The notes below the pieces were generated by a model, which saw only the letters and a list, made by a program, of their open reading frames with translations, was not told the DNA's origin and ran no database searches. From Flavobacterium panacagri (lineage in GTDB: Bacteria > Bacteroidota > Bacteroidia > Flavobacteriales > Flavobacteriaceae), in NCBI RefSeq assembly GCF_030378165.1, contig NZ_CP119766.1, forward strand, positions 1,612,001 to 1,676,000: a DNA stretch of 64,000 nt, read 5' to 3'. Shown here in pieces: positions 12,053-21,350 of the stretch. Position 1 is the first letter of the stretch. The number at the start of each line of letters is the position of its first letter. The translations under genes and the position numbers were made by a program.

Positions 12053-13657
12053 ATGAAAATATCATTTAAATATATATCTTATTTCTTCCTATTTGTTTTA
12101 GGAATAAGTATGACGCTTACTTCGTGTACTGACGATTTAAACGTGACGCCAAAGGATGATGATGAATTTTTATCAGAAACTTTTTTTCAGGATCCAGCTT
12201 CATACAAACAAGTTTTAGCAAAATTATACGCAGGTTTATATGTTGGAGGTAATGATGGTGATGGTTCTCCAGATATTTCTGGTTTGGGAGGTGATTTTAG
12301 CAGTTATTTGCGTTTGCTTTTTGTAACTCAAGAATTGCCTACAGACGAAGCAGTTATTGCTTGGGCAGATGGTGCTTTGCCAACTTTAAACACACAGACT
12401 TGGTCTCCTGTTAATGAGTTTTTATACGGAACTTATTCTAGAGCATCTTACCATATTAGTTTAGCAAATGAGTTTTTAAGACAAACTACAGATGATAAAT
12501 TAGAAGCAAGAGGAGTTGATGCTAGCCTAAAAGCGGAGATAGCAACTTTTAGAGCAGAAGCACGTTTTCTAAGAGCTTTCTCTTATGTGAATTTGATGGA
12601 CTTGTTCGGGAATGTGCCAATTACTACAGAAGCTGATCCAGTTGGATTCTTTTACCCGGTACAAAAATCAAGAGCAGAAGTTTTTGCTTTTGTAGAATCT
12701 GAATTGAAAGATTTAGATAACAGCCTTGCTAACGCAAGAGCAAATGAATATGGTAGAGTTGATAAAGTAGCTGCTAAATTTTTATTGGCGCAGATTTATC
12801 TAAATTCTAAAGTATACACTGGAACGGAAAGAAATAATGAGGTGGCTACTTTATGTACAGAAATCATTAATTCTGGATATACATTTGCAAATGTTCCTTA
12901 TGCTTATTTGTTCTCTGCGGATAATGATAAAAACGGAGCTCAAAATGAATTTATTTTTCCAATTATTAGTGACGGTATTGCTATTAGAGCAACTGGTGGA
13001 GGAATGAGTTTTATTCTTCACGCATCGATTGGAGGAAGTATGGATGCTGCTTCAAGAGGTATGGACGGTGGATGGCAGGGAACCAGAACTCGTAAAGAGT
13101 TTGTGGGACTTTTTCCTGATGCAACTGCTACTGGAGATAAAAGAGGTACATTTTATACAGATGGGCAAACTTTAGATATTACTAATATATCAACATTCAC
13201 CAATGGTTATGCTGTAACAAAGTATATTAATAAAAAAGCAGACGGTTCCGCAGCTCAGAGAACTGATATTCCAGATACAGATTTTCCAATGTTTAGAGTT
13301 TCTGATGCTTATTTAATGTATGCTGAGGCAACCCTAAGAGGAGCTTCAACAGGAAATATAGCTACAGCATTAGGTTATATAAACCAAATTAGAACAAGAG
13401 CGGGTGCACAGAATATCTCTACTGCACAATTGACACTTGATTTTCTTTTGGATGAAAGAGGGAGAGAATTATTCTGGGAATGTCACAGAAGAACTGATTT
13501 GATTCGTTTTGGTAAATTTACTGGAGGATCTAAAATATGGCAATGGAAAGGTGGCGTGATGAATGGTACTGCTACAGAATCGTATAGAGATTTAATGCCA
13601 ATTCCTTCTAAAACAATTCAGGCAAATCCAACTTTGAAACAAAATCCAGGATACTAA
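12053..13657 (+). CDS. susD: SusD/RagB-type surface glycan-binding lipoprotein
   Basis: 534 aa lipoprotein. The lipobox ends at Cys25 (TLTSC), followed by acidic DD, a typical surface-export context in this phylum. The N-terminal SusD-like domain has TFFQDPASYKQ near 44. The TPR-like helical region (EARFLRAFSYVNLMDLFGNVPI) and the C-terminal part (RTRAGAQNI, LLDERGRELFWECHRRTDLIRFG) are the classic RagB/SusD family signatures. It binds starch chains and acts as the lid of SusC. Conserved aromatic and loop residues in the middle presumably form the arc that holds the glucan helix. It is co-transcribed with susC and the SusE-like gene. Confidence 0.93.
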   Translation: MKISFKYISYFFLFVLGISMTLTSCTDDLNVTPKDDDEFLSETFFQDPASYKQVLAKLYAGLYVGGNDGDGSPDISGLGGDFSSYLRLLFVTQELPTDEAVIAWADGALPTLNTQTWSPVNEFLYGTYSRASYHISLANEFLRQTTDDKLEARGVDASLKAEIATFRAEARFLRAFSYVNLMDLFGNVPITTEADPVGFFYPVQKSRAEVFAFVESELKDLDNSLANARANEYGRVDKVAAKFLLAQIYLNSKVYTGTERNNEVATLCTEIINSGYTFANVPYAYLFSADNDKNGAQNEFIFPIISDGIAIRATGGGMSFILHASIGGSMDAASRGMDGGWQGTRTRKEFVGLFPDATATGDKRGTFYTDGQTLDITNISTFTNGYAVTKYINKKADGSAAQRTDIPDTDFPMFRVSDAYLMYAEATLRGASTGNIATALGYINQIRTRAGAQNISTAQLTLDFLLDERGRELFWECHRRTDLIRFGKFTGGSKIWQWKGGVMNGTATESYRDLMPIPSKTIQANPTLKQNPGY

Positions 13658-13676
13658 CATCTAATAGAACTGAAAA

Positions 13677-14777
13677 ATGAAAAAAATATATAAAGTTTTA
13701 ATCGCATTTGTTGGTGTATTAGCGGTATCATGTAATGCTGATGCTGTAGACGAAAGACCAGTTCTTGATACGCTTTTGGCACCAGAGATTACTGCACCAG
13801 CAACGGGACAAAATTATGTTCTTGATGTTGAAAAAGCATCAGAAGAAGTTGCTAAATTTAAATGGTCCGCAGCTGAATATTCTAATACAGTATCTGTAAG
13901 ATACAGTTTGTTAATAGATAAAAAGGGAGGGGATTTTACTGGAGCAAAAGTTCTTGAAGCTACTACGAATAATACTACTGAGGTATCTGTGCTTGCTAAA
14001 GATTTAAATCAGGCAGCAATTGATCTTGGAGGTGTGCCAGAAGTAGCAGCGCAATATGATGTAAAAATTACATCAAATGTTTCAGGCGGATTTGTTCAGG
14101 TTTCAAAAGGATTGATTTCGATCACTGTAACTCCTTATGTTGGAAAAGTTGATTATAAATTCGACGATTGGTATTTAGTTGGAGACGCAACAGTTTCTGG
14201 TTGGGATAACAATAAAGGAAATCAGATTTTATTTAGAAGTGCAACAAATGCAAATGAATATAAATTTATAGGATTCTTCAAAAAAGGTGTATTTAAGGCT
14301 ATTAAAAACTTAGGAAGCTGGGCTCCAATGTATGGAGGTAAAGATGGATCTTTAATTTATAGAGCTACAGAAGGTGATGCAGATCCTGCTAGTTTTGAAA
14401 TTGCAGCAGATGGTTATTACACTTTTGTGATGGATGTTCAAAAATTGACCTATACATTAGCTCCATATGCAGCAGGTGCAACAGCGACGGTTTACAATAC
14501 TGTAGGTATTATTGGAGATGCAACTGCTAAAGGATGGGATGCTTCGACACCAATGGTAAAATCTACTTTTAATGCTCATATCTGGACATTGGGTGTAACG
14601 CCTTTAAATGATGGAGGAATGAAGTTTAGAGCAAATGACGCTTGGGATGTTTCATGGGGAGGAACTACTGCCTTTTCAGGTGGAGGAAACGGTGAAAACA
14701 TACCGGTAGCAAAATCTAAATATCTTATTTATTTTAATGATTTAGACGGAAGTTATGTAATGATTCCTAATCAATAA
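13677..14777 (+). CDS. SusE/SusF-like outer-membrane starch-binding lipoprotein
   Basis: 366 aa lipoprotein (Cys19 after LAVSC). An N-terminal SusE domain (PVLDTLLAPEITAPATGQNY) is an Ig-like spacer that runs to about 155. Two similar C-terminal repeats then start at WYLVGDATVSGWDNN (about 165) and VGIIGDATAKGWDAS (about 277), each with the G-D-A-T-x-x-G-W-D motif of SusE/SusF starch-binding modules. It should lie on the cell surface and help retain starch near SusCD. It starts 19 bases after susD and is followed by a strong terminator, so it closes the core susCDE operon. Confidence 0.87.
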   Translation: MKKIYKVLIAFVGVLAVSCNADAVDERPVLDTLLAPEITAPATGQNYVLDVEKASEEVAKFKWSAAEYSNTVSVRYSLLIDKKGGDFTGAKVLEATTNNTTEVSVLAKDLNQAAIDLGGVPEVAAQYDVKITSNVSGGFVQVSKGLISITVTPYVGKVDYKFDDWYLVGDATVSGWDNNKGNQILFRSATNANEYKFIGFFKKGVFKAIKNLGSWAPMYGGKDGSLIYRATEGDADPASFEIAADGYYTFVMDVQKLTYTLAPYAAGATATVYNTVGIIGDATAKGWDASTPMVKSTFNAHIWTLGVTPLNDGGMKFRANDAWDVSWGGTTAFSGGGNGENIPVAKSKYLIYFNDLDGSYVMIPNQ

Positions 14778-14800
14778 GACTTCAGTTAATAACTGGAAAA

Positions 14801-14826
14801 GGGCTATCAGCAGATAGCCCTTTTTT
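14801..14826 (+). terminator. Terminator after the susCDE-like operon
   Basis: GGGCTATC, loop AGCA, GATAGCCC, then TTTTTT. This is a perfect 8-bp GC-rich stem with a T-run, 24 bases after the stop codon of the SusE-like gene and 35 bases before the amylase gene. Confidence 0.9.
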
Positions 14827-14860
14827 AATCAAACTAACTAATTAGCTAACCACTACTATT

Positions 14861-17731
14861 ATGAAAAGAATTTTACTATCAATATTTTTATTGATGGCGG
14901 TAACTGCCTTTGCCCAGCAACAAACAGTTACTTATTCAATAAATCCAGCAACTTTTGAAGAAACAACTCCGATTACAATTACCATTAATGGAAATAGTGT
15001 TAACGAAACTTCATGGGGAATCAGTACAACATACGCATTATATCTTTGGTCATGGTCCTATGATGTAAATGATACGAATCAATCAGATAGTTCTTCTAAT
15101 GGAACTTGGACTTCATCAAATGAAGCGAGTAAATTTACTTATAATGCCGGAACCGATACGTATACTAAAACAATTACCCCTTCTACGTATTTCGCAAGAA
15201 ACGGAATAGGAAGAATTGGTTTTTTGGTTAAAGCGAAAGACGGAACTGGTGATAAGAAATCTCAAGATATTTTGGTAGAAGTAGGAACTTTTCAAGTTTC
15301 ATTAACGTCTCCAGCTGAAAATAGTAATACAATTATTAATTCGGGATCAAGCTTTACTATAACTGCAACAAATACTGGAGGAGCAGGAAGTTATACTTTG
15401 AAAGCCAATGGAGCCACAATTAATACAAATGTCAGTACTTCGAATTATTCTTATACACATGTCAATGTTACGGGAAACCAAAGTTATGAATTAGTTGCAA
15501 CGCAAGGAGCGACTACAATTTCTAAAAAGTTCTCGGTTCTCGTAAATCCGAATACAGTTTCTCAAGCTATGCCTGCGGGTTTGGTAGATGGAATTAATTA
15601 TAATGCTTCAGATGTGACTAAAGCAACTTTGGTTTTAGATGCGCCTTTAAAAGACTTTGTTTATGTTGCCGGAAGCTTTAATAATTGGCAGCCAACATCG
15701 GCTTATGCCATGAAAAAAGATCCAGCTTCAGGGAAATTCTGGCTGGAATTAACAGGATTGGTTTCGGGTGTAAATAATACCTATCAATATTGGGTCGTAG
15801 ATGCAACACCGCTTGCTAATTCACCAGCCATGGTAAAAACGGCCGATCCATATTCTACTTTAGTTTTATCACCTTATGATGATCCTTCGATTCCTTCATC
15901 AAAATATCCTAATATGCCTGTTTATCCAACGGGGCAAAATTTTGAGGTAACGGTTTTGAAAACAGGACAGACTCCTTATAATTGGCAGGTAACAAACTTC
16001 GTAAAACCTGAAAAAGAAAAGCTAGTTGTTTATGAAGTTTTAGTACGTGATTTTGATGCAGGTAAAAGTTATCAAAATCTGATAGATAGAATAGATTATT
16101 TTAAAAATCTTAAAATAAATGCAATTGAATTAATGCCAGTAATGGAATTCGAAGGCAATGAAAGCTGGGGGTACAATACTTCATTCCACATGGCTTTGGA
16201 TAAATTCTATGGAACTTCAGATAAATTAAAGGAGTTTATTGATTTATGTCACCAAAACGGAATTGCTGTAATTCTTGATGTAGCTTTAAATCACGCTTTT
16301 GGAAGAAATCCGATGGTAAGAATGTGGATGAATGATCCTGATGGAGATGGTTTTGGATCGCCGACTACTGAAAATCCTTATTTTAATACTGTAGCTAAAC
16401 ATTCTTATAATGTTGGGGAAGATTTTAATCATCAGTCTGGAAAAACACAATATTATGTAGAAAGAGTGATTAAACAATGGATTCAAGAATATAAAATAGA
16501 TGGTTTCCGCTGGGATTTAACTAAAGGTTTTACGCAAAATTGTACAGCTTCTGATAATTCTTGTACAGATGCCTATCAGCAGGATAGAATAGATATTTTG
16601 AAAAAATACGCAGATTATTCGTGGAGTTTAGATCCAACTCATTTTACCATTTTTGAACATTTAGGGTCGGATGCTGAAGAAAAAGAATGGGCAAATTATA
16701 AGATTTCAGAATCTCCAAGTAAAGGAATTATGATGTGGGGAAAAATGACCAATCAATACAATGAATTGTCTATGGGATACAATAGTGATATTACTAGAAT
16801 GTCAAGCACAAGTAGAGGATTTACAGCTAATCGTTTAATTGGGTATGCCGAAAGTCATGATGAGGAACGTTTAATGTATAAAAATCTACAGTATGGAGCT
16901 GTAAATGGAACTTACAGCGTAAAAACATTGAATACAGCATTATCAAGAATGTCTGCAATTGGAGCAGTTTCTTTATTAGTTCCAGGACCAAAAATGATCT
17001 GGCATTTTGGAGAGTTAGGATGGGAAAGTTCTATTTTTACTTGTAATAACAATGTTGTAAATACAGATTTTGATGCTGAACCTGGAGATTGTAAATTAGA
17101 TACAAAACCACAGCCGCAATGGGTGAATAACTGGTTGGGAGATTCAAATCGCAATAAAATTTATAACGATTGGGCAAAAATGATTACGCTTAAAAAAGCA
17201 GAGCCAGTTTTTTCGGGAACCTCGACTATTACAAATGCAAATTCTAAACTTGTAAACATCAAAATAACAGATGCTAATTTATCTTCATCACAGTTAAAAG
17301 ATGTTTTGATCTTAGCCAATTTCGATACTGCAGCTCAGAACGTTGCAACAGGTTTTCCGTATGCAGGAACTTGGTATAATTTAATGGACAATACCGCCAT
17401 AAATGTAACAGATGTAAATGCTCCGATAAATCTGCCTCCGGGAGAATACAGAATTTATGGTAATAAAATAGCAAATTTAGCGATAGACGATTTTGAAAAA
17501 GGAATTTCGGTAAACCTATATCCAAATCCAGTTACGGACTATTTCACACTTAACGCTGGTTTTGCTAAAGTTCAGATTTATTCTGTTTCAGGACAATTAG
17601 TAAAAAGTTTTGCTTCAAAAGGCAATGCAGATTTTCAATTCAGCGTAAGCGAATTACAGACAGGACTTTATATCCTAAAAGCTTCTGATGAAAATAATAC
17701 GACTCAAGTAATGAAGTTTATTAAAAAATAA
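14861..17731 (+). CDS. Secreted multidomain GH13 alpha-amylase with type IX secretion signal
   Basis: 956 aa. A signal peptide covers 1-18. An N-terminal module (about 20-145) and an Ig-like module (about 147-235) precede a CBM48-like E-set with VAGSFNNWQP near 268. The GH13 barrel has all four conserved regions: DVALNHAF (about 473), GFRWDLTKG with the nucleophile Asp (about 549), IFEHLG with the acid Glu (about 597) and AESHDEER (about 663). The last 75 residues (LYPNPVTDYF to the end, with VSGQLVKSF and LQTGLYILK) are a type A type IX secretion sorting domain, so the enzyme is secreted or surface-attached. It would cut starch into oligosaccharides for SusCD. It lies after a terminator, so it may use its own promoter or read-through. 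Confidence 0.92.
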   Translation: MKRILLSIFLLMAVTAFAQQQTVTYSINPATFEETTPITITINGNSVNETSWGISTTYALYLWSWSYDVNDTNQSDSSSNGTWTSSNEASKFTYNAGTDTYTKTITPSTYFARNGIGRIGFLVKAKDGTGDKKSQDILVEVGTFQVSLTSPAENSNTIINSGSSFTITATNTGGAGSYTLKANGATINTNVSTSNYSYTHVNVTGNQSYELVATQGATTISKKFSVLVNPNTVSQAMPAGLVDGINYNASDVTKATLVLDAPLKDFVYVAGSFNNWQPTSAYAMKKDPASGKFWLELTGLVSGVNNTYQYWVVDATPLANSPAMVKTADPYSTLVLSPYDDPSIPSSKYPNMPVYPTGQNFEVTVLKTGQTPYNWQVTNFVKPEKEKLVVYEVLVRDFDAGKSYQNLIDRIDYFKNLKINAIELMPVMEFEGNESWGYNTSFHMALDKFYGTSDKLKEFIDLCHQNGIAVILDVALNHAFGRNPMVRMWMNDPDGDGFGSPTTENPYFNTVAKHSYNVGEDFNHQSGKTQYYVERVIKQWIQEYKIDGFRWDLTKGFTQNCTASDNSCTDAYQQDRIDILKKYADYSWSLDPTHFTIFEHLGSDAEEKEWANYKISESPSKGIMMWGKMTNQYNELSMGYNSDITRMSSTSRGFTANRLIGYAESHDEERLMYKNLQYGAVNGTYSVKTLNTALSRMSAIGAVSLLVPGPKMIWHFGELGWESSIFTCNNNVVNTDFDAEPGDCKLDTKPQPQWVNNWLGDSNRNKIYNDWAKMITLKKAEPVFSGTSTITNANSKLVNIKITDANLSSSQLKDVLILANFDTAAQNVATGFPYAGTWYNLMDNTAINVTDVNAPINLPPGEYRIYGNKIANLAIDDFEKGISVNLYPNPVTDYFTLNAGFAKVQIYSVSGQLVKSFASKGNADFQFSVSELQTGLYILKASDENNTTQVMKFIKK

Positions 17732-17773
17732 AATCTTAACAGATAAAAAAGTTTGGTTAGGTTAGTAATGAGA

Positions 17774-17807
17774 AAAGGCTGTTCTACATTGTTGTAGGCA
17801 GCCTTTT
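17774..17807. terminator. Bidirectional terminator between amylase and the converging small gene
   Basis: AAAGGCTG..CTACA pairs with TGTAG.CAGCCTTT, with A- and T-runs on the outer sides. It lies between the end of the amylase gene and the stop codon at 17832 of the opposing gene. Confidence 0.75.
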
Positions 17808-17831
17808 TGATTAAGTAGTTTTCTATCTCAT

Positions 17832-18056
17832 TTATTTCTTTTTATTGTATTCTCCAATTAAAGAATAGTATCCAAATGTTCCCAAGCCCATAACAATGAG
17901 GGGAGTTAATATAAATAGAATAATTGCACCAAATACCAAATCGTCCTGTTGTTCCGAAAGTAATTTAGGCAAACCAAATTCAAACACGCAGAAATATGCT
18001 GCTGCAGCTGCTAAAGCAATCCATAATGCCCCTAAAACTTGTTTAATCGCGTTCAT
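17832..18056 (-). CDS. Small two-helix membrane protein next to an MFS carrier
   Basis: 74 aa, ATG start, with two hydrophobic segments (about residues 8-27 and 40-66) and a charged C-terminus ending EYNKKK. It starts 10 bases after the carrier gene at 18067-19560 ends, so the two are translationally close. Small proteins of this look recur beside MHS-type carriers in Bacteroidetes and may correspond to DUF6814; I am unsure of the number. A role as a carrier subunit or stabilizer is inference. Confidence 0.72.
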   Translation of the reverse strand: MNAIKQVLGALWIALAAAAAYFCVFEFGLPKLLSEQQDDLVFGAIILFILTPLIVMGLGTFGYYSLIGEYNKKK

Positions 18057-18066
18057 TTTTTAAATT

Positions 18067-19560
18067 TTAAAGGTGAGTAGTTTCGTTTTTGTTGTCAATA
18101 TAAATCATTCCAATTACAAAGCAGATTCCTGCAATAATAATAGGATACCATAATCCGTCAAGATAAAAATCTGTTTTGCCAGCTGTTTTAGCATGGGATA
18201 CAAAATAAGTAGAAATAGCAGGAAGTAAGCCTCCAAAAATTCCGTTTCCAACATGGTAAGGTAATGACATAGAAGTATATCTAATTTTGGTTGGAAACAT
18301 TTCGACTAAGAAAGCGGCGATAGGGCCATAAACCATTGTTACAAAAAGTACCTGAATAAAAACTAGAAAAATTAATGTCCATTTATCACTTGAATTAATT
18401 GTTATTGAGAGGCTGGTTTGAGCTTCTTTTTTAGGGATATACGTTGTTTTTTCTAAAACGGTTGTGCCATCAGTGTATTTTTTTTGCGTTGTAGCAACAG
18501 AACTTCCGTCAGCCTTAGTTTCTGTGGTAACTTGCGGTATTTCTACAATTTCACTTTTTTTATTGATATCAGTAGTATCGTACATTGCTTTGTAAATTGG
18601 CCTGTATGATATTATAGCCAGCAGCATTCCGAACATCATAATGTATTTGCGTCCAATTTTATCGCTCAGCCATCCAAAAATAATAAAAAAGGGAGTTCCA
18701 ATCAAAAGGACAATTCCTAATAATTCATCTACTTGAGAAGAATCAACATTCATAACCGTTTTCATAAAACTCATGGCATAGAATTGTCCTGTATACCAGA
18801 CAACTCCCTGTCCCATTGTAGCACCGAATAAAGCTAATAAAACAAACTTTAAATTGTATCTGTTTCCAAAACTTTCTTTTAATGGATTTGCACTCGTTGT
18901 TCCCTCTTTTTTAGCTTTTGCAAAAACAGGTGATTCATCCATATTTTTTCGAATCAAATACGAAACGCCAACCATAGCAACCGAAACCCAGAAAGGAACA
19001 CGCCATCCCCATAAATCAAAAGCTTCAGGAGAAAGCATGCTTTTTGTAGCAAGAATAACCATCAAAGAAATAAATAAGCCAACGGTAGCAGTAGTCTGAA
19101 TCCAAGAAGTCCAATAGCCTTTTTGTCCTGCAGGAGCATGTTCGGCAACATAAGTAGCGGCGCCTCCATATTCACCTCCAAGAGCAAGTCCTTGCAGCAA
19201 ACGTAAAATCAAAACTAATAGAGGCGCAAGAAATCCAATTGTTTCATAACTCGGAATACAGCCAATTAAAAATGTAGACCCGCCCATTAATAATAAAGTA
19301 GCCATAAAAGTATATTTACGACCAATAATATCACCAAGCCTTCCAAAGAATAAAGCTCCAAACGGACGCACAACAAATCCAGCCGCAAATGTGGCTAAAG
19401 TAGATAAAAACGCTGCGGTTGGATTGTCACTGGGGAAAAATTTTGTTGAAATAACAACGGCTAAGCTGCCAAAAATATAGAAATCGTACCATTCGATCAT
19501 GGTGCCCATAGAAGAGGCAGAAATTACTTTCCAAATGCCTTTAGTAGAAGTTTCGCTCAT
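18067..19560 (-). CDS. MFS transporter of the metabolite:H+ symporter (ProP/ShiA/KgtP-like) family
   Basis: 497 aa. The N-terminus has GTMIEWYDFYIFGSLA and RPFGALFFGRLGDIIGRK, the MHS-family signatures, and GLALGGEYGGAATYVAEHAP near residue 128 is the matching TM4-5 motif. Twelve membrane segments are visible. Known members import osmolytes, shikimate, alpha-ketoglutarate or similar small organic acids with protons. An unusual hydrophilic insert of about 70 residues, rich in T/K/E (about 325-395), separates two membrane segments in the second half. The substrate cannot be told, and there is no catabolic neighbour. It forms an operon with the small membrane protein downstream. Confidence 0.85.
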   Translation of the reverse strand: MSETSTKGIWKVISASSMGTMIEWYDFYIFGSLAVVISTKFFPSDNPTAAFLSTLATFAAGFVVRPFGALFFGRLGDIIGRKYTFMATLLLMGGSTFLIGCIPSYETIGFLAPLLVLILRLLQGLALGGEYGGAATYVAEHAPAGQKGYWTSWIQTTATVGLFISLMVILATKSMLSPEAFDLWGWRVPFWVSVAMVGVSYLIRKNMDESPVFAKAKKEGTTSANPLKESFGNRYNLKFVLLALFGATMGQGVVWYTGQFYAMSFMKTVMNVDSSQVDELLGIVLLIGTPFFIIFGWLSDKIGRKYIMMFGMLLAIISYRPIYKAMYDTTDINKKSEIVEIPQVTTETKADGSSVATTQKKYTDGTTVLEKTTYIPKKEAQTSLSITINSSDKWTLIFLVFIQVLFVTMVYGPIAAFLVEMFPTKIRYTSMSLPYHVGNGIFGGLLPAISTYFVSHAKTAGKTDFYLDGLWYPIIIAGICFVIGMIYIDNKNETTHL

Positions 19561-19724
19561 AAAACTGCTTTGAAATCTTATTAGTAAATGAAAGATAAAA
19601 TTATAGTTTTACGAATATAGAAGATATTTTTTTATTTAGTTAATACTTTTTTAACAAAAACTATTTAATTGTTGACATTTCGTTTTAAGAATCTTAGTAA
19701 AGCTTAAAAATAAAGTAATGTGAT

Positions 19725-19732
19725 TATATTTG
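19725..19732 (+). promoter_or_regulatory. Predicted -7 element for the gene at 19761
   Basis: TATATTTG matches TAnnTTTG exactly, 28 bases before the ATG. No clear TTG is seen at the expected upstream distance. Confidence 0.45.
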
Positions 19733-19760
19733 AAGTATACTATTTATTGCGCTTATTGGT

Positions 19761-20363
19761 ATGAACCAGATTTTTGTGTTAATTCTTTTTTTGAGTTTTG
19801 CAATTTGTCAAAGCCAAAAAGTAAATGTTTCTGATGAAAATAAATGTTTGGCAGTTTCAGTTCCGTCAGAAATTCTGCAATGGCAATATATTGGTATCAG
19901 GGGAGATTCTACTTCTTATAAAAGTGAGTTTGCCAATTTTACAAAAATAAAAAATGGAATCTTGCTATATAAATGGCATGAGGGACATGAAAGCGGTCAA
20001 TTTTTAGTAATTGATTTTGATGAAAATTTTAAAGCTGTTTTGAAGACGGAAAAATTAAACACAGAGATAAATTTTTCAATAGAAGAGCAAAAGAAATTAA
20101 AGTTTGCTTCGGAAATTTTAGAGAAGAAGAGTTACTATCAGAATTGCAGAAAAGATCATGGTCATACTAATTTATATATATTGGTTGTAAGACGTAATGA
20201 TGAAATGAAAGCACAGTATTATTCTCCAATGAATCATCCTTACGAAATAAAAACAGCTGATAGTAATGTTTATTTAATTCAGGAAATATTTAGTGCAATA
20301 GATAGGAATTATTATAAAACTATAACAGTAAAGAAGAAAAAGGAAAGACGTAAAGATTCTTAA
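19761..20363 (+). CDS. Secreted protein of unknown function
   Basis: 200 aa; I do not recognise the family. Residues 1-17 form a signal peptide (LILFLSFAICQSQ). The mature part is mixed alpha/beta with many Lys/Glu and ends in a very basic tail (VKKKKERRKDS). It stands alone, with its own -7 element, upstream of a terminator-like hairpin shared with tRNA-Phe. Codon use and composition match its neighbours, so it is probably a real resident gene. Confidence 0.65.
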   Translation: MNQIFVLILFLSFAICQSQKVNVSDENKCLAVSVPSEILQWQYIGIRGDSTSYKSEFANFTKIKNGILLYKWHEGHESGQFLVIDFDENFKAVLKTEKLNTEINFSIEEQKKLKFASEILEKKSYYQNCRKDHGHTNLYILVVRRNDEMKAQYYSPMNHPYEIKTADSNVYLIQEIFSAIDRNYYKTITVKKKKERRKDS

Positions 20364-20410
20364 ATTTTAGTTTTTACAACTGTAATGCTTTAAAAAAAAA
20401 TAAAAAACAA

Positions 20411-20438
20411 AAAACCCGAATATTTCTATTCGGGTTTT
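20411..20438. terminator. Bidirectional terminator between the orphan gene and tRNA-Phe
   Basis: A perfect 12-bp stem (AAAACCCGAATA/TATTCGGGTTTT) with a four-base loop. Leftward it is followed by a T-rich run and so ends the tRNA-Phe transcript, which stops 2 bases before it. It can also serve the rightward gene. Confidence 0.85.
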
Positions 20439-20439
20439 G

Positions 20440-20512
20440 TGGTACCTCCAGGGATCGAACCAGGGACACATGGATTTTCAGTCCATTGCTCTACCATCTG
20501 AGCTAAGGTACC
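20440..20512 (-). tRNA. tRNA-Phe (anticodon GAA)
   Basis: 73 nt on the minus strand. The acceptor stem GGTACCT/AGGTACC, D arm GCTC/GAGC, anticodon stem ATGGA/TCCAT with loop CTGAAAA (anticodon GAA), five-base variable loop and T loop TTCGATC are all present. CCA is not encoded. The T stem reads CCTGG/CCTGG, which leaves a U-U mismatch at its middle pair. Confidence 0.95.
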
Positions 20513-20533
20513 TTATTGTGCGTATTGCGGGTG

Positions 20534-20564
20534 CAAAGATAGAATCATTTTCCGTTTCTCCAAA
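20534..20564 (-). promoter_or_regulatory. Predicted tRNA-Phe promoter
   Basis: On the minus strand TTTG (20564-20561), a 19-base spacer and TATCTTTG (20541-20534) give an exact TAnnTTTG element about 22 bases before the tRNA 5' end. Confidence 0.7.
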
Positions 20565-20615
20565 ACATTTTAGAAAAAAAATCAATTCGTATCTTCGCAA
20601 AAACAAAAATGCAAA

Positions 20616-21350
20616 ATGGTTTTAACGGTTGATGTTGGAAACACTCGAATTAAAGCGTCTGTCTTTGAGGGAAGTACTGCTCTGGAGAATTTTATTTTTG
20701 AGAAAAAAGAGCTTGTAGAAAAGATTAAAAATATTTTGGAAAAATTTCCAAATTGCTCAGATTTGGCTGTTGCTTCGGTTGGAAATATCGAAAAACAAGC
20801 TTTTTTAACATTCGAAAAAGAAATCAGAGTTCATTTTTTTACACACGAAGATGTTTTTCCGTTTCATAATAAATACGCAACTCCCAAAACGTTAGGGATA
20901 GACCGCATGATTCTGGCAGCAGGAGCCACTTTGAAATTTCCAAAACAAAACCGATTAGTTATTGATGCAGGAACTTGCATTACCTACGATTTTATCGACG
21001 AAAATGATAATTATTTAGGAGGAGCGATCTCTCCGGGGCTTCGATTGCGATACGAGTCGATGCATAATTATACGGCCAGATTGCCTTTGTTGACATTAGA
21101 AGTGCCCAATTCATATATTGGTAACTCGACAACACAAGCCATGCATTCTGGTGTTGTCAATGGTTTCGTCTATGAGATTGACGGTTTTATCGATGATTAT
21201 CGCAGGGACTTTTCAAATTTTATCATAATTTTAACGGGAGGCGATGCAGATTTTTTGGCTAAACGATTAAAAAATACCATATTTGCCAATTCAAATTTCC
21301 TTCTGGAGAGTTTGAACCAAACATATCAATATAAAATCGACAATGATTAA
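20616..21350 (+). CDS. coaX: Type III pantothenate kinase
   Basis: 244 aa. Motifs of the CoaX (ASKHA fold) family are present: DVGNTRIKAS with Asp6 at the start, GIDRMILAAGA near 94-104, and DAGTCITYD at 117-125. It phosphorylates pantothenate with ATP in the first step of coenzyme A synthesis, in the cytoplasm. This type is insensitive to acetyl-CoA feedback and needs a monovalent cation; both are family knowledge. The stop overlaps the ATG of the next gene by 8 bases, suggesting coupled translation with the outer-membrane protein that follows. Confidence 0.95.
   Translation: MVLTVDVGNTRIKASVFEGSTALENFIFEKKELVEKIKNILEKFPNCSDLAVASVGNIEKQAFLTFEKEIRVHFFTHEDVFPFHNKYATPKTLGIDRMILAAGATLKFPKQNRLVIDAGTCITYDFIDENDNYLGGAISPGLRLRYESMHNYTARLPLLTLEVPNSYIGNSTTQAMHSGVVNGFVYEIDGFIDDYRRDFSNFIIILTGGDADFLAKRLKNTIFANSNFLLESLNQTYQYKIDND

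Noticed and set aside
20437..20625. A 62-codon open frame on the plus strand over the tRNA-Phe gene
   Set aside because: It lies mostly antisense to the tRNA and its terminator and runs into the start of coaX; composition is not protein-like.
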